Assembly (NCBI RefSeq): GCF_009674675.1
Contig: NZ_WKJC01000001.1
Location: 310,001 to 374,000, forward strand
DNA length: 64,000 nt
Direction: 5' to 3'
DNA from: Kangiella sp. HZ709
GTDB taxonomy: Bacteria > Pseudomonadota > Gammaproteobacteria > Enterobacterales > Kangiellaceae
Below are positions 61,701 to 64,000 of the stretch, piece after piece (within the stretch, counting starts at the first letter, position 1; every line of letters starts with the position of its first letter). Below the pieces are notes generated by a model. It worked only from the letters and a program-made list of their open reading frames with translations. It ran no database searches and had not been told where the DNA came from. Both the position numbers and the translations under genes were made by a program.

Positions 61701-64000
61701 AACACCTGGAATGATTATGAGGCGGGCATAGGCTATAGAATAGAAGTAAACACAAAAGATTTAGGGGGCGAATATCTATCAGTCGCCATGGATAATAATA
61801 AATCTTATGGGGATGCTTTATATAGAAGGCATAGAGCGCACTTTGGCAACGGTGGTATCAGTGCAATTAATAGAGCAAACGCTACCACTTCGTCTGTATC
61901 ATTAGGTCAATCAAAAGCTAACACAAGCTATATTGTTGAGTTTGAAACGTTTGAATACGTGACCCGCCTTTATATTTATGAAAAGGGCACCAATAGAAAT
62001 GATGGTTACTCGCATGAGTTTGCAGGCGGTGATTGGGATAAGATAAGAATTAGAGCATTCACTCATGGTGGCCCTAATATATCCGGTGCCCCAATATCAT
62101 TAGATAATATTCATGAATACAGGCTTGCTGCTGAATTACCGTCGTCCGTAGAAACAGAATATGTGTACGATAATGCTGGTAGGTTAGCCTTCTCTAAAGA
62201 TGGTGAAGGTAATCTGACCCAATATCAGTACGATGCCAATGGTAATTTAGTCACTAAAATACAACATGGCTCTTTTGATATTAATAATGCAAGCATTAAT
62301 AGTGACTTATCTAAAAACTACAATACACCCGATAAATTATCTGCTTGGCAGGTTTATGATGCCGATCCTGTAGGCGCAACATTTAAAACAGTGTTCGATG
62401 AAGAAAAGGATCAGTATGTAACGGAATTAACAGGCGCCGCTACAGCAAACGGTTACCGCTTATGGAATGAAACGATAAACGCTAAATTTAGTCAAGGAAA
62501 AATAAGCGACATCAGTTGGGACATGAAATATGGAGAAAACTTCACTATATATATCAGTGTTCAAACAACAGAAGGGCACCGTTATATCTATTACACGCCT
62601 ACTGAAGGTAACTCGAGCATATCCAACGGTTATATTCTACATCGCATTGGTACTGATATTAAAGATGGGACATGGAGAACTATAACCAGAGATTTAGAGG
62701 CGGACTTAAAGGCACTAGAACCTGATAATGAGCTACTAAACGTCAATGCGTTCTTGATCCGTGGTAGTGGACGAATAGGCGAAGTTAAATTACATGATAG
62801 TGCAGAATCAACTTTAGAGCGCTATCAGAAGTTAGTTGATACAAATTCTATTAATCCAGATTTGGATACAAAGAATACCATTCGCTATGTATACAACAAC
62901 CTTAATCAAGTTGAATATACTGTCGATGCTCGCGGCTATGTTACGCAGAACATCTACGACTTCTCAAACCAGATGATTGGTACTCGCCAATATGAAAGGG
63001 CAATTAATCCTGATGCTGTATCAACGATAGATGATGTACAAACTGCTTTAAGAACATTAAATCATAATACTTTCGAACAAGGTGTAAGTGGTTTTAACAG
63101 TAGTATTAATACGCATCCAAACTCTTTAAAAGAAGAAAATGGAAGGATAGAGTTTGCTCGTGCATTAAGAGCAACGGGCGATACAACAGCTAATGCAACA
63201 GTTTCTTTATACGAAAGTTATGAAACCTATGAAAATGGAACAGGCTATAGAGCAGAAGTAAGCACCACAACGTTTGATAATCAATATTTTTGGATAACGA
63301 TAAACAACTCGGGTTCTAGCGCCGATCATAAACGCTTAGGTTTGTATTTACGAAATGGGGTAGTCAAAGGCTATCAAAGAGAAAACAATGTTTCTCCATA
63401 TACCACTCTTGGTAATTTAAAAGAACATACAACTTATGTAGTTGAGTTTGAAATGCATGGCGACAAAACCGTTGCGTACATGTATGAAAAAGGTACTTCT
63501 AGAGAAGATGGGTTTGTTCATGAAATGGAGTCTGAGCCTTGGGGAAATGTACGCTTTTGGGCATACACTTATACGGGGCCAACTCACGAAGGCACAGGAT
63601 CAATATATTTAGATAATTTCAGTGAGTATGCGCTTAATGATAATTTATCAAAGTATAAGGAAAATCGTTATGTATATGATGATGCTGGTCGCTTAAGATT
63701 TAGCATTGATTTTGAAGGTTACGTGACTGAAAACGTATTAGATTCAAACGGAAATATACTTCAAGTAAAAAAATATAGTAAAGCTGTAAATAAGGAACAA
63801 ATAGCGAACGAAGCTGATGTTTATAGAGCTTTGCGTAGTACATGGAGTCAAAACTTTAATGATAATCTGAGTGGCGTGTCGTTATCATTAGGTGGTACCG
63901 ATGGTGTCAGACATGAAAGCGGAGAGCTTGTATTTGATCGAGGTGAGGACACCTCTCTTTCTGCTAATAAATCACCGCTAGCTTATCGTCCTTACGCAAA
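55704..64000 (+). CDS. Second giant RHS/YD-repeat protein, C-terminus off the window
   Basis: Open from the ATG at 55704 to the right edge: 2,765 complete codons, no stop seen. The N-terminus is paralogous to RHS protein 1 (shared GLxNSSLSxLGQS, LGQAG, LVGLGxDA, DDNGDNW) and lacks a Sec signal peptide. YD repeats run from about residue 170 to 1610. From there YD repeats alternate with non-YD modules: type A at about 1613-1888, 1946-2148, 2439-2648 and beginning again near 2706, and type B at about 2189-2366. The first type A module is interrupted by a Pro-Ile-Asp repeat. A weak GAG precedes the start codon. Likely a secreted or surface polymorphic toxin/adhesin. Its tip and any immunity gene lie outside the window. 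Confidence 0.93.
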   Translation, partial: MDNIIVASGLGLFNSSLSALGQSNSSSLGQAGLAAYINARTGNLHLNQSDTSLVGLGIDASVLRSYNSQGLLQDDNGDNWQFGIARLNGINNGNWIKRVSGDGAEITYTYNSSNARYENTDGSGAHDYMTFSGGVAKWFLDGDTGLTEEYNATGQLLRQKDRDGNVTNFAYNSSGNILTIQNSSQTLRFSYSGSKVTSVRSETYTSNSTGTALNSTVVRYQYDSSNRLSKTIIDLSPENNSTTDGNTYSTTYTYDGSSKRVASVTQSDGTSVNFTYQLHSGSYKVKTVNYGNGENYTYNYGLSNSNGAYTQVINGVGQNTLYFHNADGELTRVESPAINGQRLVTKYTYDSAGNVISVIDAENKTTSYQYDSKGNRILERDAAGNTVKRAYNSKNQLIAETVYLVADPDGSGSAQASSPITVRYIRDSEGHVRFVINAEGEVTESHYSSTGLKTKQYRYSGNAYNISGLSETQAPSLSQMTNWLGGIDKSQSLLTQYLYDFRGQLTSSTAYTTVDANGNGVSSTAAKTSYVYDYMGRLLETITPRGNATSTANDYRTMLSYDGLGRVISTTDADGNVSNIQYVSSQNKVVSVSANGLYSTNVYDAGGRLISSSESNSASVSDNLGSTQYYYDEAGRLRATKNADDSISYVFYDAAGRVSAQVDGSGSVVEFIYNKRGQITQTKAYANEVNTSSWLNASTGVVAHSTFDAIRPANHSDDRVTLNTYDSAGRLTSSKDGENVTTTYQYDGAGRLTKTQTADRFSRSFYDKAGREVAILDSRGALSESFYNEAGQLIKMVAYANFTPAAQRANGTLSQLRPTANAAHDQITRYYYDDKGQLIGELNANRHFTEVTYDRDGNVTQRRAYYNSSNGTITDNTSFSSVRPATNVRDQVSSYQYDELGRLSQETNHEGTTTSYRYDSVGNVTKAQIADRRSYSAYDEKGQLTHSVNGLGSHQLGANASESQIQSKADTHGIRFIYDEMGRVVKSINAIGAQTLYFYDTDGNAAITVDAEGGATVNEYNAFGEVESTRMYAKAISLSGLQGGSITSTLLSRLNTARDDAKDSYTEFRFNARGELEKVLNRIINNSGATSWYETVNEYNSHGDLTLTTQDKAAGDTSKTEYLYDKGGLVTGTKSYSTGGSFYQDESVYDAFGRLVEYYDNTQNSVVERHYDRLGRVIELVDAEGGTSIKAYDAFNRVVFSENALGDETLYYYSDSNRSFVVETPNGRETTTYRNAHGQTVTIEDSNGNETNYNYDLNGNVEEIENALGEIVDQQFDQAGRLIASWDNSGVKTEYSYDQVGRLLTQVVDPNGLAITTSSSFDAKGQILTSTDPRGIVTQTQYDTLGQVVEIIRDLGGMNVTTRFEYNGLGNQTRVIEAAGSASERVTEYVFDDLGRRIKSIVDPDGLALTTEYSYDANSNVSESIDAKGVVTRYEYDGNNRQVKVIQDFGGLNLTSRTVYDAQGQVTSRFDARGVETRYEYTPDGLLVKQTRDFGGLNLITQYEYDGNANRIRMTDPKGVKTRYFYDDVNRVFKTVRDEGGLNNTTLTSYDDSGNVTKVTDANGNASHYVYDNLNRARFAIDAKGFVTESIYDEAGNLTERRAYQSPVQTTGSWTESQLAALLSGVSTNNFVEDFSNLNNTKFNFSAIGNSQGTITHANETIVFQNKNASTETRYSLSRNSGYLLSEGYNTSFDISTSNLDQGIDFKALLKNANSSFFYGFEIKTPPPIGPIDPIDPIDPIDPIDPIDPGPIDPADPIIIGPGGDLLTPSSTQSSPELLSARSSSNTRLVMLDFISSEETSRNFLASLQNDKTYTVEIETSAEKVTIYVYEKGTSRESGFRNFITLNSDTVGEVKFEASTSATPDLGTTLLGYGSISLDNYSEQLSAIEYSQQNFAYDALGRNTYSTNAEGFVTKNTYDRLGQMVKTERFDKAVNHSTLRTEHDFEVALRTTWSQDFSEGVSGFGHNLSSHPHLVYQKDSQIVFDREHHATNTWPGIYQNTWNDYEAGIGYRIEVNTKDLGGEYLSVAMDNNKSYGDALYRRHRAHFGNGGISAINRANATTSSVSLGQSKANTSYIVEFETFEYVTRLYIYEKGTNRNDGYSHEFAGGDWDKIRIRAFTHGGPNISGAPISLDNIHEYRLAAELPSSVETEYVYDNAGRLAFSKDGEGNLTQYQYDANGNLVTKIQHGSFDINNASINSDLSKNYNTPDKLSAWQVYDADPVGATFKTVFDEEKDQYVTELTGAATANGYRLWNETINAKFSQGKISDISWDMKYGENFTIYISVQTTEGHRYIYYTPTEGNSSISNGYILHRIGTDIKDGTWRTITRDLEADLKALEPDNELLNVNAFLIRGSGRIGEVKLHDSAESTLERYQKLVDTNSINPDLDTKNTIRYVYNNLNQVEYTVDARGYVTQNIYDFSNQMIGTRQYERAINPDAVSTIDDVQTALRTLNHNTFEQGVSGFNSSINTHPNSLKEENGRIEFARALRATGDTTANATVSLYESYETYENGTGYRAEVSTTTFDNQYFWITINNSGSSADHKRLGLYLRNGVVKGYQRENNVSPYTTLGNLKEHTTYVVEFEMHGDKTVAYMYEKGTSREDGFVHEMESEPWGNVRFWAYTYTGPTHEGTGSIYLDNFSEYALNDNLSKYKENRYVYDDAGRLRFSIDFEGYVTENVLDSNGNILQVKKYSKAVNKEQIANEADVYRALRSTWSQNFNDNLSGVSLSLGGTDGVRHESGELVFDRGEDTSLSANKSPLAYRPYA
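60541..64000 (+). other. Alternating jelly-roll-like modules in RHS protein 2
   Basis: Four type A modules share the motif YxYEKGTSRE/TNR near their end, then W...R.xA..xxGP and a closing LDNxxEY (about 60541-61365, 61540-62145, 63020-63645, 63820 onward). One type B module at about 62270-62800 carries SWDMKYGENFTIYI, TITRDLEADL and FLIRGSGRIG. They are linked by one or two YD repeats each, so the shell segment is built of regular alternating units. A carbohydrate-binding fold is my guess from the beta-rich pattern. Confidence 0.6.
60894..60950 (+). repeat. 9-bp tandem repeat encoding (Pro-Ile-Asp)6
   Basis: The unit CCAATCGAT occurs six times without a mismatch (60894-60947) followed by CCA. 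Translated it is Pro-Ile-Asp six times, then more degenerate PxxDP units. Perfect DNA identity suggests slippage-driven length variation in frame. It sits inside a type A module, probably as an exposed loop or stalk. Confidence 0.95.

Overview
The window looks like a chromosome segment from a low-GC, probably marine gammaproteobacterium. The evidence is an LpxO-type lipid A hydroxylase, a cyoABCD bo3 quinol oxidase very close to the enterobacterial one, a DASH cryptochrome and gammaproteobacterial-type flagellar genes. Genus-level assignment is not possible from the sequence alone. I saw no rRNA, tRNA, insertion sequence or CRISPR array.

Layout. (1) 1-6007, minus strand: the end of an LpxO-like gene, moeB, then three tandem photolyase/cryptochrome genes from three different subfamilies (FeS type, an atypical one, DASH). 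(2) 6421-13668, plus strand: a GbsR/MarR-type regulator, cyoABCD, a Sco copper chaperone, a YbfB/YjiJ-type MFS transporter and an orphan periplasmic binding protein, with a convergent lipoprotein gene at 13665-14363. (3) 14721-33881, plus strand: one uninterrupted 6,386-codon RHS/YD-repeat gene. It carries 14 cadherin/Ig-like repeats, a poly-Gly hinge, a LysM domain and a C-terminal JAB/JAMM-like domain, and is followed by a small candidate immunity gene. (4) 34329-35286, plus strand: a TPR gene and a small unknown gene. (5) 35290-55285, minus strand: one tightly packed run of about 24 genes encoding a flagellar hook-basal body with its type III export apparatus, headed by another TPR gene and ending in a divergent FliA-like sigma factor. 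(6) 55704 to beyond the right edge: a second giant RHS/YD-repeat gene, paralogous to the first.

The most interesting reading joins regions 3-6 into one system. The flagellar run has the export gate (FlhA, FlhB, FliP, FliQ, FliR, FliO), ATPase complex (FliH, FliI, FliJ), MS ring (FliF), rod, P and L rings, hook, hook cap and FliK. It has no filament, filament cap, hook-junction or stator gene, FliG is replaced by a 121-residue protein resembling only the FliF-binding domain, and FliM is reduced to a 245-residue SpoA-containing protein. This is what a non-rotating, filament-less secretion conduit would look like. Both flanking giant proteins lack a Sec signal peptide, share a Ser/Asn/Gln-rich N-terminal leader, and have similar promoter-like elements at the same distance (81-82 bp) from their start codons, resembling sigma-28 sites. 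I infer that they are exported cargo or surface effectors of this machine; this is not shown by the sequence alone.
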